Assembly: GCF_918698085.1 (NCBI RefSeq)
Contig: NZ_CAKKLP010000011.1
Location: 123,763 to 187,762, forward strand
Origin: Chryseobacterium sp. Bi04
Lineage (GTDB): Bacteria > Bacteroidota > Bacteroidia > Flavobacteriales > Weeksellaceae
DNA length: 64,000 bases
Direction of reading: 5' to 3'
Shown here: piece by piece, positions 26,854-35,551 of the stretch
Layout of the letters: each line of letters begins with the position of its first letter
How positions within the stretch are numbered: the stretch's first letter is position 1
The notes under the pieces: generated by a model
What the model was told of the DNA's origin: nothing
The model's input: only the letters and a program-made list of their open reading frames with translations
Database searches by the model: none
Position numbers and translations under genes: made by a program

Positions 26854-27003
26854 CCATAGCTAAGACTAAAATACATTGATCTGTGTTAAGTTCGTAATAA
26901 AATACGGAGGTAATCACAAAGTTACCGGAACATGAAAACTGTTGGGTAATGAATGGTATATGGAGATTATATGCTTTATAAGTACATATTTTTGGAAAAT
27001 GAA

Positions 27004-28410
27004 CTAATCCTCCTTGGATTTCATATTCTTGCCATCCGAAATATGGAGCCTTCTGAAGACAAAGCCGGATAAAATAGTTAATATTCCTACAGTAAGAAAA
27101 GTCCAGCGGAAAGCATTGTGGATTTCACCATGAATCAGATCTGTGTTTTCAAATATTTTTAAAACAATCAGTCCGAAAGCAATTCCGAAACCGATAGCGA
27201 GCTGCTGATTCACGGAAATTAAAGAATTACCGCTGCTGGTCTGAAAATTCCGGAGATCTGCTATGGAAATTGTATTCATGGAAGTAAACTGGATAGAATT
27301 GAAGAATCCTAAAATCGCAATAATAGGAACAAACCAGTATAAAGAAGTATGAATATCTGGAATAGCCAAAAGACAGATCAGAGTTCCGATGATGAAGGTA
27401 TTTACCATTAAAGTCTGCCGATAACCATATTTGTCAAGAATTTTGATGACAGAGGACTTTCCGAAAATGGCCGTTAAAGCCATTGGAGCAATGATCCATC
27501 CGGAAGTGACTGCCGACTGTTTGTAGGCAATCTGAATCATCAGCGGAAGCAGTAATGGCACGGAGCTGATTCCAAGTCTTGTAGCCAGGTTTCCTACAAT
27601 TCCTACACGGAACGTTCTTACCTGAAATAAATTCAGAGGGAAGATAGGATTTCCTCCTCTTTTTGCATGTTTATAGTAATAATAAAGAAACAGGAAGCCC
27701 ATAATAAACACCAGAAGGACCGGGGTAATATTCTGTATATCTCCGAAAAGTTCCAGTGAAACAGAAAGAAGAAGAGAAGAGGCAGCAAAGATTAAAAAGC
27801 CTTTTAAATCAAAATCTACATTTTCGGATTTATAATTGGGCATAAATTTTAATCCCAGAACAATTCCTAAAACCCCGATGGGTATGTTAATCAGGAATAT
27901 CCAGTGCCATGAAAGATAATCCACCATATAACCACCCACCAGCGGACCCAGTACCGGGCCGATAAGTGCCGGAATAATGGCAAAATTCATCGCTTTAAGC
28001 AATTCGTTTTTATCAAAGGTTTTAATGAGGGCCAGCTTACCCACAGGAGTCATTAAACTTCCTCCAACACCCTGAACAACCCTTGAAATTACCAATTGGG
28101 TGAGATTCTGAGATAACGAACAGAATAAAGAACCCAGGCTGAAGAGTACCAAAGAGAAAATAAATATTTTTTTTGTTCCAAACCTGTCTGCCAAAAATCC
28201 ACTGGCAGGCATGAAAACCGCCAGGGTCAGAACATAGCTGATGATAGCATTCTGCATATTAAGTGGAGATTCATGAAGGTCTTTTGCTATGGAGGGTAGG
28301 GATGTGTTCAGAATCGTTGAATCCAGCATTTGCATAAAAATAGCTGTAGCCAGGATCAGCGGAAGAATTTTCTTTATTGAGGTCTGTTGTGGAGTTGTCG
28401 CTTCTGTCAT
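27004..28410 (-). CDS. MFS drug exporter, DHA2 (EmrB/QacA) family
   Basis: The 468-residue protein has 14 predicted helices. Helix 1 carries QMLDSTILNTSLPSIA, the DHA2 motif D1-type segment, followed by ADRFGTKKIF (motif A) and VVQGVGGSLMTPVGK (motif B) and GPVLGPLVGGYMVD (motif C). These are proton-driven exporters of toxic compounds from the cytoplasm. There is no adjacent EmrA-type adaptor or outer-membrane partner. The neighbouring pirin and redox genes would fit a detoxification role, but this is context only. Confidence 0.92.
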   Translation of the reverse strand: MTEATTPQQTSIKKILPLILATAIFMQMLDSTILNTSLPSIAKDLHESPLNMQNAIISYVLTLAVFMPASGFLADRFGTKKIFIFSLVLFSLGSLFCSLSQNLTQLVISRVVQGVGGSLMTPVGKLALIKTFDKNELLKAMNFAIIPALIGPVLGPLVGGYMVDYLSWHWIFLINIPIGVLGIVLGLKFMPNYKSENVDFDLKGFLIFAASSLLLSVSLELFGDIQNITPVLLVFIMGFLFLYYYYKHAKRGGNPIFPLNLFQVRTFRVGIVGNLATRLGISSVPLLLPLMIQIAYKQSAVTSGWIIAPMALTAIFGKSSVIKILDKYGYRQTLMVNTFIIGTLICLLAIPDIHTSLYWFVPIIAILGFFNSIQFTSMNTISIADLRNFQTSSGNSLISVNQQLAIGFGIAFGLIVLKIFENTDLIHGEIHNAFRWTFLTVGILTILSGFVFRRLHISDGKNMKSKED

Positions 28411-28516
28411 TTTATATAGGCTGGAATATCTAAAACCTTCCAGACTTATTTATTTGAAGAAAAATGCTTGCTTTAAGCAGTTTAAATCTTTAGATAAAGA
28501 AATCCATATAAAATTA

Positions 28517-28549
28517 AAAAAGTCCTGCGAGATATCACAGGACTTTTTG
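28517..28549. terminator. Bidirectional hairpin terminator
   Basis: Arms AAAAGTCCTG and CAGGACTTTT with an 11-nt loop, T-rich on both sides, lie directly after the secreted-protein gene that ends at 28552. Confidence 0.7.
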
Positions 28550-28551
28550 AT

Positions 28552-29364
28552 TTATTTTCTAGGTTTTTCTACTCCTTTCCATTCATCACCGGCTTTTCTG
28601 TACTGGCTTAGAATATAGGTTTTGAAATCTTTTGTTTTATATTCAATATTATCGGTATTCTGCTCAAACGGCATGATATAATAATAATCCAGATCCGTTT
28701 TGTCAGACTTGTTTCCTTTTTTAACGGAAGGAACATATTTAGAGAACTTATAACTTGGAAGATATTGTCTTAACCTTGTGTAGAATGCTTTATCTTCTTT
28801 TTCGTTAGGGATGATATCTACAATGTTGAAATCATCTTTTTTCTTATCAATCCACAGATAGTATGTTTTCTCTTCACCCATATTTCTGTTGTTAGAATTA
28901 AAAGCAAACAATTCTTTTGGAACCAGCTCCTTGATTTTTTCCGGATCAACCTTTGTGTAGTATTGTCCTTTAGAAGGATCAACATAGGTTTCAAGGTTAT
29001 ACATTAAAACAGAATTGTTTTCAAATTTTTTATTTTTAAAATATTGATTCAATGATAATTCTGCTGTAGCTCTCAATTCTTTACTTCTGTCATCCAGCTT
29101 TTTTGTAGGATTCTGAGGGTTTACTTTCTTTACAAACTCATATAATACTACCGGTTTTACATCTTTAAGGTGAGGATACGTTTTAAGCTGTTCTGCTTTT
29201 ACCAGCCAGTAGAATTGTTGATAATAGTCATCTTTATCAACATCTTTCACACTTTTGTAGGCTAAAGCCAGCTTTTTTGAATTCAGGTATTTGCCAAATT
29301 TTCCCTGTCCAAAAGCAAAACTTATAGATAATAAGGCAAACAAAACAGTAAGGTTTCTTCTCAT
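28552..29364 (-). CDS. Secreted protein of unknown function
   Basis: The 270-residue protein begins MRRNLTVLFALLSISFAFG-QG, a signal peptide, with no lipobox. The start at 29364 is favoured because a -7 box (29392-29399) overlaps the alternative ATG at 29394. The mature part is Lys/Tyr-rich with a mixed alpha-beta pattern and no motif I recognise. It ends GVEKPRK. It is probably periplasmic, single-gene, and ends at the terminator at 28517-28549. Confidence 0.75.
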   Translation of the reverse strand: MRRNLTVLFALLSISFAFGQGKFGKYLNSKKLALAYKSVKDVDKDDYYQQFYWLVKAEQLKTYPHLKDVKPVVLYEFVKKVNPQNPTKKLDDRSKELRATAELSLNQYFKNKKFENNSVLMYNLETYVDPSKGQYYTKVDPEKIKELVPKELFAFNSNNRNMGEEKTYYLWIDKKKDDFNIVDIIPNEKEDKAFYTRLRQYLPSYKFSKYVPSVKKGNKSDKTDLDYYYIMPFEQNTDNIEYKTKDFKTYILSQYRKAGDEWKGVEKPRK

Positions 29365-29391
29365 TTTTTTATAATTGATATTTTCGTTTTC

Positions 29392-29399
29392 CAAATATA
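29392..29399 (-). promoter_or_regulatory. -7 box deciding the start of the 28552-29364 gene
   Basis: The minus strand reads TATATTTG, 27 bp upstream of the ATG at 29364. It overlaps an in-frame ATG (29394), which cannot then be the start. Confidence 0.5.
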
Positions 29400-29470
29400 A
29401 TTATTTATTAGATATTATTTTTGATTGTCACCTAAATTCTGTTGATATTGTTGTCGTTAATTCAAAAGAA

Positions 29471-29492
29471 AATCCTGTATTGTTACAGGATT
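29471..29492 (-). terminator. Terminator-like hairpin downstream of asnB
   Basis: Perfect arms AATCCTGTA and TACAGGATT with a TTGT loop, followed on the minus strand by TTCTTTTG, about 95 bp past the asnB stop. Confidence 0.55.
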
Positions 29493-29588
29493 GATAAATT
29501 ATTATATGAGAAGCTGGATTGTAAAGGCGGAAACTTAAAAGAAAAAACTCCGATCTGCCTTACATTTCGCTAATGTCAAACTTCGTTC

Positions 29589-31256
29589 CTAATAAGACGT
29601 TTCATGTACTTTTACAGCTCTTCCGCTTGGGTCGTTCATTTTTTTGAATGCTTCGTCCCATTCCAGAGCAATAGGAGTGGAGCAGGCTACAGAAGGTACA
29701 GAAGGTACCGTTGCAGCTGCAGTTTCACTTGGGAAATGTTCTTCAAAAATAGTTCTGTACCGGTATTCCTCTTTGTTTTGAGGCGTGTTCAGCGGGAACC
29801 TGAATTTTGCACTAACCATCATTTCATCAGTTACTTCTTTTTCTGCTACTTCTTTTAACGTGTCAATCCACGAATATCCTACACCGTCTGAGAATTGTTC
29901 TTTCTGTCTCCAGGCGATAGAGGGCGGAAGAAGATCTTCAAATGCTTTTCTCAATACCCATTTTTCAATTTTTCCTTCAGCGGTATTGATCATTTTATCT
30001 TTTGGGTTAAGGGTCATCGCAATATCCATGAATTCTTTATCCAGAAAAGGAACTCTGCCTTCTATTCCCCAGCTCATTAATGCTTTATTGGCTCTTAAAC
30101 AATCGTACAGGTGAAGCTTGCTCAGTTTTCTTACTGTTTCATCATGGAACTCCTTAGCGTCAGGCGCTTTATGGAAATACAAATATCCACCAAAAAGCTC
30201 ATCAGAACCTTCCCCGGAAAGTACCATTTTGATTCCCATAGATTTGATGACTCTTGCCAACAGATACATTGGGGTAGAAGCCCTGATGGTTGTCACATCA
30301 TAGGTTTCCAGGTGATAAATTACATCACGTACAGCATCAAGTCCCTCCTGAACAGTAAAGTTTACTTCATGATGAACAGATCCGATATGTTCTGCTGCTT
30401 TTTGTGCAGCCACCAGATCAGGTGATCCTACAAGCCCTACAGCAAAACTGTGAAGTCTTGGATACCATGCTTCCTGGGTGTCTCCACTTTCCACTCTTTG
30501 TCTCGCAAATTTTGCAGTAATAGCAGAAATTACGGAAGAATCTAAGCCTCCGGAGAGAAGCACACCATAAGGAACATCACTCATCAATTGTCTGTGGACT
30601 GCATCTTCAAGACCCTTTCTGATCTTGGCAATATCAGTTGTATTATCTTTTACATGGTCGAAGCTTTCCCATGCTCTTGTGTACCATTGCTGAAGTTCGC
30701 TGCCATCTTTGCTATACACTAAATGTCCCGGTAAAAATGTTTCTATTGTTTTACATACACCTTCCAGTGCCTTTAGCTCGGAAGCTACATAATAATTGCC
30801 GTTTTTGTCCCACCCCTGATAAAGAGGACAGATTCCCATATGGTCGCGGGCAATCAGGTATACTTCGTTTTCAGTATCATATAATGCGAATGCGAAAATC
30901 CCATTCAGTTTTTCAACGAAATTTTTTCCGTATTTTCTGTAAAGGGCTAAGATTACTTCACAGTCAGACTGAGTCTGAAACTCATAGTCAGGAAATTCTT
31001 CTTTTAATTCTCTATGGTTGTAGATTTCACCGTTTACAGCTAATACTACTTTTCCGTCTTTTGTAAATAAGGGTTGCTTTCCTGAAGTAGGATCCACAAT
31101 GGCAAGTCTTTCGTGAGAGAAAACTACTTTCTCATCCTGAAATACACCACTCCAATCCGGTCCCCTGTGACGGATTTTTTTTGACATTTCTAAAACCTGA
31201 GGCCTTAATATTTCGGTTTTTTGTTTGGCGTCAAATAGACATACAATTCCACACAT
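29589..31256 (-). CDS. asnB: Asparagine synthase (glutamine-hydrolysing), AsnB
   Basis: This 555-residue enzyme makes asparagine from aspartate, ATP and glutamine. It starts MCGIVCLFD, so Cys2 is the glutaminase nucleophile. The glutaminase domain covers about 1-200 (GEIYNHRELK). The synthetase domain contains the PP-loop pyrophosphatase motif LLSGGLDSSVIS (near 230) and VLSGEGSDELFGGY (near 345). The C-terminus is of normal length. The -7 box at 31276-31283 has TTG 20 bp upstream and gives a very short leader. Confidence 0.97.
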   Translation of the reverse strand: MCGIVCLFDAKQKTEILRPQVLEMSKKIRHRGPDWSGVFQDEKVVFSHERLAIVDPTSGKQPLFTKDGKVVLAVNGEIYNHRELKEEFPDYEFQTQSDCEVILALYRKYGKNFVEKLNGIFAFALYDTENEVYLIARDHMGICPLYQGWDKNGNYYVASELKALEGVCKTIETFLPGHLVYSKDGSELQQWYTRAWESFDHVKDNTTDIAKIRKGLEDAVHRQLMSDVPYGVLLSGGLDSSVISAITAKFARQRVESGDTQEAWYPRLHSFAVGLVGSPDLVAAQKAAEHIGSVHHEVNFTVQEGLDAVRDVIYHLETYDVTTIRASTPMYLLARVIKSMGIKMVLSGEGSDELFGGYLYFHKAPDAKEFHDETVRKLSKLHLYDCLRANKALMSWGIEGRVPFLDKEFMDIAMTLNPKDKMINTAEGKIEKWVLRKAFEDLLPPSIAWRQKEQFSDGVGYSWIDTLKEVAEKEVTDEMMVSAKFRFPLNTPQNKEEYRYRTIFEEHFPSETAAATVPSVPSVACSTPIALEWDEAFKKMNDPSGRAVKVHETSY

Positions 31257-31575
31257 GTTCTTATTATTTATGAAACAAAAGTAAATGTGTTGTTTATAAA
31301 TAACAATAAAAAATATTTAAAAGTTAATTTTTTTAATTAAATAATTCTTTAAAAAGAAAAATATTAACTATTTGTGGTAATTTGTATGTTTTTGATTAAT
31401 TTTTTTCGTTAGCCAAATGTCTGTAATATCCATATACAAAATAAAAATGACATATTTATTAATATATGGTAATTTATTTAATGAATTTTAACCCTTACTT
31501 TGTGGCTCGAAATAATTTTTTTTCATCATTTGTGTTTTTACCTTCTTGCAATTCTCATGCAAGAAGGTTTTGTTT
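31257..31575. other. 319-bp spacer between asnB and the PNGase gene
   Basis: It holds the asnB promoter and, at 31540-31568, an 11-bp perfect hairpin (ACCTTCTTGCA arms) just past the PNGase F-like stop. The T tract (TTTTGTTTTTATTG) lies on the plus-strand side, so the hairpin suits a plus-strand transcript better than the minus-strand gene. No gene is visible on the plus strand. Confidence 0.5.
31276..31283 (-). promoter_or_regulatory. asnB promoter
   Basis: The minus strand has TTG-N20-TACTTTTG, with the -7 box ending 20 bp before the ATG. Confidence 0.6.
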
Positions 31576-33243
31576 TTATTGTACCCCCAGTAAAACTCCC
31601 GAAACATTCCATGAACTGAAACTTGTTCCTTCTGTAGGGCCTTGTGGAATTTTGATCTGTATACTGTGCTTTCCTGGCTTCAGATCGCCAAGAGGAATAA
31701 ATTCAGGGTTAGTAACCGTTCCGGGGCACCAGTTTGACCTGCTGAGGTCAGAAGAAGAAAGGCCATCCTGGAAATTTCCCGATGCCGGATTGTATAAACG
31801 GTAAGAACCACAATCTGTTCTCCATGGGACAAAGGAAAAGATTGTTTTCCCATCCATAGAAACGGTGTTGACCTTAGGCACAAACTCATCGCCATTTTCC
31901 CAGCCTCCATGGCCGGTAGTGGTATATCTCAGCTGAGCATTCTTTATTTCCTTTTCCAAGGTGAAATCAACCCAAAGACCCTGATCTTTATTAAACATCG
32001 TAGAATAATCCTGACCGGCCATCTCCATACTATTTAAGGTATTGAATAAAGGAATAGCCACATTATTTTTATGAACAGCCTGGTCGCTTTTATGGATCGT
32101 GATTTCAAGACTTACTTTGTGCCCGCCTTTATCATAATTACCAATAAATACTCCTACCCAAACTTCCTTTCCCGATAAAGAGGGTTTCAATTCTGTAATA
32201 TCTTGTCTGTACGGATTTATAGTTTGCCAGGTTTTTCCTTTTAATTGGATATGATTAAACTGCCGGATTCCAAAAGGAGTAAAAAATCTCATCATTTCTA
32301 CGGGCGGATTATAATCTTTTGTGGCCGATACGCCATAGTATTGCTTGCCGTTTCCATTGTCAAAGGCGGGAAGAGTTTTTATCCCCTTCTCTAAACCGTC
32401 AAAGAAAGACAAAGCTTTATCTTGTGGAATAAAAAAAACAGTTCCGGTTCTGTCATAGGCATCACCGTTCGATTCCTGCTTCAGCTCTGCGAAAATATTT
32501 TCTCCTTCCGCAATAGCAGGAATTTTAATCTTTTTAAGGATGATGGTTCCGTTGGCATATCTTTTTACCTTTTCATCAGATTTGGATTCTTCTGAGAAAT
32601 TAATCGTTTCATAATCAAAAACGTTCAATGTTGTAAATCTGCTTTTCCACAGCATATCTTTATATCCTAATAAATCTGTGGATCGTACAGGGGTATTGAT
32701 TATTTTTTCAATTCCTGTATTTTTTATTTTCCTGATGGAATTAGCTGTAACTAATGAATTTTTATTTCTCTCAACCTCTAATACCAACCCCAGATCCTGT
32801 CCTAAAGCAGAGGGCCCACCTTTAAGGTTTAAATCGTTGGTATACCAAACTTCAATAGTATTTGAATTGACCTTGGTAGTGGCTTTTTTACAGGTGTAAC
32901 CCAGGATTTTTTTAGTTTCGCCGGTGAGTTCAAAATTCTGTTTTCCTACAGACTCTGCATCTGAACTGGAAATAATTTCTCCGGGTTTTAAAAAACCATA
33001 GGAAATAATTGTATTGGAGGGTCTCTCAATCTTAGTCACCTCAAAAGGATAACTGCTTTTCTGTTCTTTAATTGTGCTGTTTAGGATAAAGCTTTCTTTC
33101 CCGTTGGCCCAGACTACTGTGGCTGGCTGATCAGATTGCAGTTTGCCGTTATAGGAACTTACATACTGGATTTCATAAGTCTGCGCAGAAATCAGGCTCA
33201 CTAAGAAAATGGTGACAATGGAAAAAATAATTCTTCTAAACAT
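31576..33243 (-). CDS. PNGase F-like peptide-N-glycosidase with GLPGLI-like N-terminal domain
   Basis: The 555-residue protein has a signal peptide (about 1-20). The C-terminal part (about 230-555) follows the two PNGase F jelly-roll domains: DAYDRTGTVFF aligns with the CDEWDRYANVYV region around catalytic Asp60 (here Asp264), GDEF aligns with Glu206 (here Glu453), and SNWCPG matches the RAGWCPG segment. The equivalent of Glu118 is not obvious by eye. The N-terminal region (about 21-180) contains ILGYTCKKA, VWYTNDL and LGLVLEVER, close to the GLPGLI domain; PNGase F-II of Elizabethkingia also has an extra N-terminal domain. The likely activity is removal of N-glycans from glycoproteins. It has no T9SS tail. 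Confidence 0.85.
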   Translation of the reverse strand: MFRRIIFSIVTIFLVSLISAQTYEIQYVSSYNGKLQSDQPATVVWANGKESFILNSTIKEQKSSYPFEVTKIERPSNTIISYGFLKPGEIISSSDAESVGKQNFELTGETKKILGYTCKKATTKVNSNTIEVWYTNDLNLKGGPSALGQDLGLVLEVERNKNSLVTANSIRKIKNTGIEKIINTPVRSTDLLGYKDMLWKSRFTTLNVFDYETINFSEESKSDEKVKRYANGTIILKKIKIPAIAEGENIFAELKQESNGDAYDRTGTVFFIPQDKALSFFDGLEKGIKTLPAFDNGNGKQYYGVSATKDYNPPVEMMRFFTPFGIRQFNHIQLKGKTWQTINPYRQDITELKPSLSGKEVWVGVFIGNYDKGGHKVSLEITIHKSDQAVHKNNVAIPLFNTLNSMEMAGQDYSTMFNKDQGLWVDFTLEKEIKNAQLRYTTTGHGGWENGDEFVPKVNTVSMDGKTIFSFVPWRTDCGSYRLYNPASGNFQDGLSSSDLSRSNWCPGTVTNPEFIPLGDLKPGKHSIQIKIPQGPTEGTSFSSWNVSGVLLGVQ

Positions 33244-33261
33244 AAATACACGAGTTTGCTA

Positions 33262-33269
33262 CAAAGTTA
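33262..33269 (-). promoter_or_regulatory. PNGase F-like gene promoter
   Basis: The minus strand has TTTG-N19-TAACTTTG, an exact fit to the Bacteroidota consensus, ending 18 bp before the ATG. Confidence 0.75.
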
Positions 33270-33358
33270 TTTTAACTTTCCGTAGCATCAAAACGGTTAT
33301 AATCTATAGAATAGGTAGACAATAGAGCGGAAATGTTACACGTATACTTCAAAAAACG

Positions 33359-33387
33359 AAAAACTACTCCAAAATGAAGTAGTTTTT
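33359..33387 (-). terminator. Terminator downstream of the RsmB-like gene
   Basis: Arms AAAAACTACT and AGTAGTTTTT, followed on the minus strand by CGTTTTTTG. Confidence 0.7.
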
Positions 33388-33410
33388 TATTTTATGTGCA
33401 GGGAAAGCTG

Positions 33411-34616
33411 CTAAGATAGTCTTTCAATCAAAGCCATATAGAATCCGTCATACCCTTCACTTGGCATTACTTTTTCGTCCTTGATCATTTTATATCCCGG
33501 ATTATTTTTTAAGAACTCTTCTACCTGCCCATTGTTTTCAGACGGAAGGATAGAACACGTTGCATAGACCATTTTTCCTCCTACTTTAAGCATTTTTGAG
33601 TAATCCTGAAGGATTTGCTGTTGTTCTTTTTTAATTCTGTCGATAAATGCCTGGTCAATTTTCCATTTGCTGTCAGGGTTTCTTTTTAAAACACCAAGTC
33701 CTGAACAAGGTGCATCAATTAAAAGTCTGTCTGCTTTCTCGTGAAGACGTTTGATAACTTTATTATCAGCAATCATACGGGTTTCAATATTATGAGCTCC
33801 GGCTCTTTTTGCACGACGCTTCAATTCAGCCAGCTTCCATTCAAAGATGTCCAATGCCACAATCTGGCCTTTGTTTTTCATTAATGCTGCCAGGTGAAGT
33901 GTTTTTCCACCGGCTCCTGCACAAGCATCAATCACTCTCTGCCCTTCTTTTACATCAAGGAAATAACCGATTTTTTGTGAAGACGCATCCTGAACTTCAA
34001 ATAAACCTTCTTTAAATGCTGTTGTAAGGAACACATTTTTTTTCTCTTCCAGCTGAACAGCATCAGGATAATTCTTGATAGAGAAAGCAGTAACGCCCTC
34101 ATCAGAAAGATCAGAAATAAGTTCCTTAGTGGTTGTTTTTAAAGAGTTTGTTCTCAGAACAGTAGGCGCCTGCTCATTCAAGGCAAGCATTTCTCTTTCC
34201 CATTTAGCCCCTAATTCTTTTTCAAGAGTTTCTGCTAACCATTCAGGAATAGAATGCTCTATTGCTTTTGTAGGAACTGTATTCTTTTTAAGTTTGGTAA
34301 GAATGTCAGCAATTTTAATACCGTCAAATTCTTCAAACTTTTTATAGTTGGTCTTGCTCCAAAGCAGGTATGCAATGATAAGTTTATAAATATTGTTGGG
34401 CTTTATGCCTTCTCCCATATAGTATTCAAGGCGTTTTTTCCAACGGATGATATTGTAGAAAATCTCGGAAACAACGGCTCTGTCCTGGCTTCCCCATTTT
34501 CTGTTAGCTTTTAATAGCCTCTCGATTACTTTATCAGCGTATTTATTTTTCTCGAAAAATGTTTCTTGTAAAGCATCGTGAATTCCGATCGCTAAGTTTC
34601 TGTGAATAAGTTCCAT
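33411..34616 (-). CDS. RsmB/NOP family rRNA cytosine-C5 methyltransferase
   Basis: The 401-residue SAM-dependent enzyme has an N-terminal NusB-like region (about 1-130), SAM motif I DACAGAGGKT, motif IV DAPCSGLGVLKRNPD and motif VI VYATCSILPSEN; the two cysteines (PCS and TCS) are the catalytic pair of m5C methyltransferases. 16S rRNA is the usual substrate (C967-like); the exact position is not proven. The start is placed at 34616, because the -7 box at 34643-34650 lies downstream of the alternative ATG at 34667, which would then not be transcribed. The terminator is at 33359-33387. Confidence 0.92.
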   Translation of the reverse strand: MELIHRNLAIGIHDALQETFFEKNKYADKVIERLLKANRKWGSQDRAVVSEIFYNIIRWKKRLEYYMGEGIKPNNIYKLIIAYLLWSKTNYKKFEEFDGIKIADILTKLKKNTVPTKAIEHSIPEWLAETLEKELGAKWEREMLALNEQAPTVLRTNSLKTTTKELISDLSDEGVTAFSIKNYPDAVQLEEKKNVFLTTAFKEGLFEVQDASSQKIGYFLDVKEGQRVIDACAGAGGKTLHLAALMKNKGQIVALDIFEWKLAELKRRAKRAGAHNIETRMIADNKVIKRLHEKADRLLIDAPCSGLGVLKRNPDSKWKIDQAFIDRIKKEQQQILQDYSKMLKVGGKMVYATCSILPSENNGQVEEFLKNNPGYKMIKDEKVMPSEGYDGFYMALIERLS

Positions 34617-34642
34617 AAGTTTGCTTCGCTGTTTTGAATCTG

Positions 34643-34650
34643 CAAAAATA
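34643..34650 (-). promoter_or_regulatory. -7 box deciding the RsmB-like start
   Basis: The minus strand reads TATTTTTG, 27 bp before the ATG at 34616 and downstream of the alternative ATG at 34667. Confidence 0.6.
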
Positions 34651-34796
34651 CGAATTAAAGTTGACACTTGAGGTGTTCGGATTTCGGGTTACGAGACTAA
34701 GGACGCTAAATCAGGGTTTTATAATCCATGGAATAACGTATTTGCTTTACTGTCAATTATTCTTTTCGAATGTTCTGAAAATATCTTTTCCCTTAC

Positions 34797-34824
34797 GTCT
34801 AGGATTTAACATCTGACATCCGAA
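34797..34824 (+). repeat. Degenerate 7-bp repeats upstream of yjdM
   Basis: Four successive heptads (GTCTAGG, ATTTAAC, ATCTGAC, ATCCGAA) share the pattern xTCTxAx. Similar tracts occur at 46811-46851 and 52691-52752. Confidence 0.4.
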
Positions 34825-34871
34825 ACCCTTTATCTTACTCATTGGTCTTGCCTCTATCATGCAAAAAGCTC

Positions 34872-34879
34872 TACCTTTG
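34872..34879 (+). promoter_or_regulatory. yjdM promoter
   Basis: TTG-N21-TACCTTTG, with the -7 box ending 14 bp before the ATG. Confidence 0.6.
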
Positions 34880-34893
34880 CAAAAAATTAAAAT

Positions 34894-35238
34894 ATGAGTG
34901 ATACAATACTTTGCCCGAAATGCAGCTCGGAGTTTACCTATCCAAGTGATAATATGATGGTATGTTCCCAGTGCTTCTATGAATGGAATCCCGAAGAAGT
35001 AGCTTCTGAAACAGCTTCGGAAGGAAAAATATTGGATTCAAACGGTAATGAACTTCAGGATGGAGATTCTGTAGTCGTGGTTAAAGATCTTCCTGTAAAA
35101 GGAGCACCAAAACCTGTAAAAGCGGGTACTAAAGTGAAAAATATCCGCTTAAGACCGGGAAGTGATCATAATATCGACTGTAAAATAGATGGTTTTGGAG
35201 CAATGGCTTTAAAATCGGAATTTGTAAAGAAAGCGTAA
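34894..35238 (+). CDS. yjdM: YjdM/PhnA-type zinc-ribbon protein
   Basis: The 114-residue protein starts with a zinc ribbon ([21 protein letters not shown], cysteines near 6, 9, 25 and 28). A C-terminal SH3-like domain (about 45-112) contains [24 protein letters not shown], typical of YjdM (formerly PhnA, named alkylphosphonate utilization without a shown catalytic role). It is probably cytoplasmic. It is a single gene with a short leader and a degenerate heptad tract upstream. YjdI and YjdJ relatives are present elsewhere in the window, but not adjacent. Confidence 0.93.
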   Translation: MSDTILCPKCSSEFTYPSDNMMVCSQCFYEWNPEEVASETASEGKILDSNGNELQDGDSVVVVKDLPVKGAPKPVKAGTKVKNIRLRPGSDHNIDCKIDGFGAMALKSEFVKKA

Positions 35239-35551
35239 GTTATTGATTTAAAGATTGATACTTGTCGTCCGGATATAAAAAAAGGAAAAGATTGGACAGT
35301 GTAATCTTTCAATAGACCTAATTGCAAGACTGCTAATGTCTGGTCTAGGAAGGCAGAAAGAGAATTAACCAAAAATTTCCTTATGCTGTGGAAATACAAA
35401 TGTAAGAAAAAGTTTCATAAACAGTTTCTTATATTTGTGTTTTTTTTATCCACAAATTGTGGATAAGTATAAGATTATCTTTGAGTTATATGTTGAATAA
35501 GACTGCTGGTAAAGCAAATAGAGCAGGTGAATAAAAGACAGTAAAACAGAC
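35239..35551. other. 313-bp spacer with inverted DnaA boxes and divergent -7 boxes
   Basis: It lies between convergent yjdM and the ABC gene. It contains a minus-strand -7 box TACATTTG (35397-35404), a plus-strand TATATTTG (35430-35437), and, 8 bp downstream of the latter, two perfect DnaA boxes (TTATCCACA) facing each other. I see no credible gene, and both promoters would read into regions with only short frames. Confidence 0.5.
35446..35466. promoter_or_regulatory. Inverted pair of DnaA boxes
   Basis: TTATCCACA (35446-35454) and TGTGGATAA (35458-35466) both match the E. coli consensus TTATNCACA exactly, on opposite strands and 3 bp apart, in AT-rich sequence. It may be a replication-initiator site, a DnaA-regulated promoter, or the site of another palindrome-binding protein. 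Confidence 0.5.

Noticed and set aside
31466..31804. A plus-strand frame starting in the asnB/PNGase spacer
   Set aside because: Most of it lies antisense to the PNGase F-like gene and crosses the hairpin at 31540; it has no coding features.
34617..34667. Longer start of the RsmB-like gene
   Set aside because: A -7 box lies inside this segment, and the extra residues are not part of the family.
35166..35399. A minus-strand frame of 77 codons overlapping the end of yjdM
   Set aside because: It needs a TTG start, overlaps a confident gene on the opposite strand, and has no protein-like pattern. The -7 box beside its start is noted in the spacer instead.
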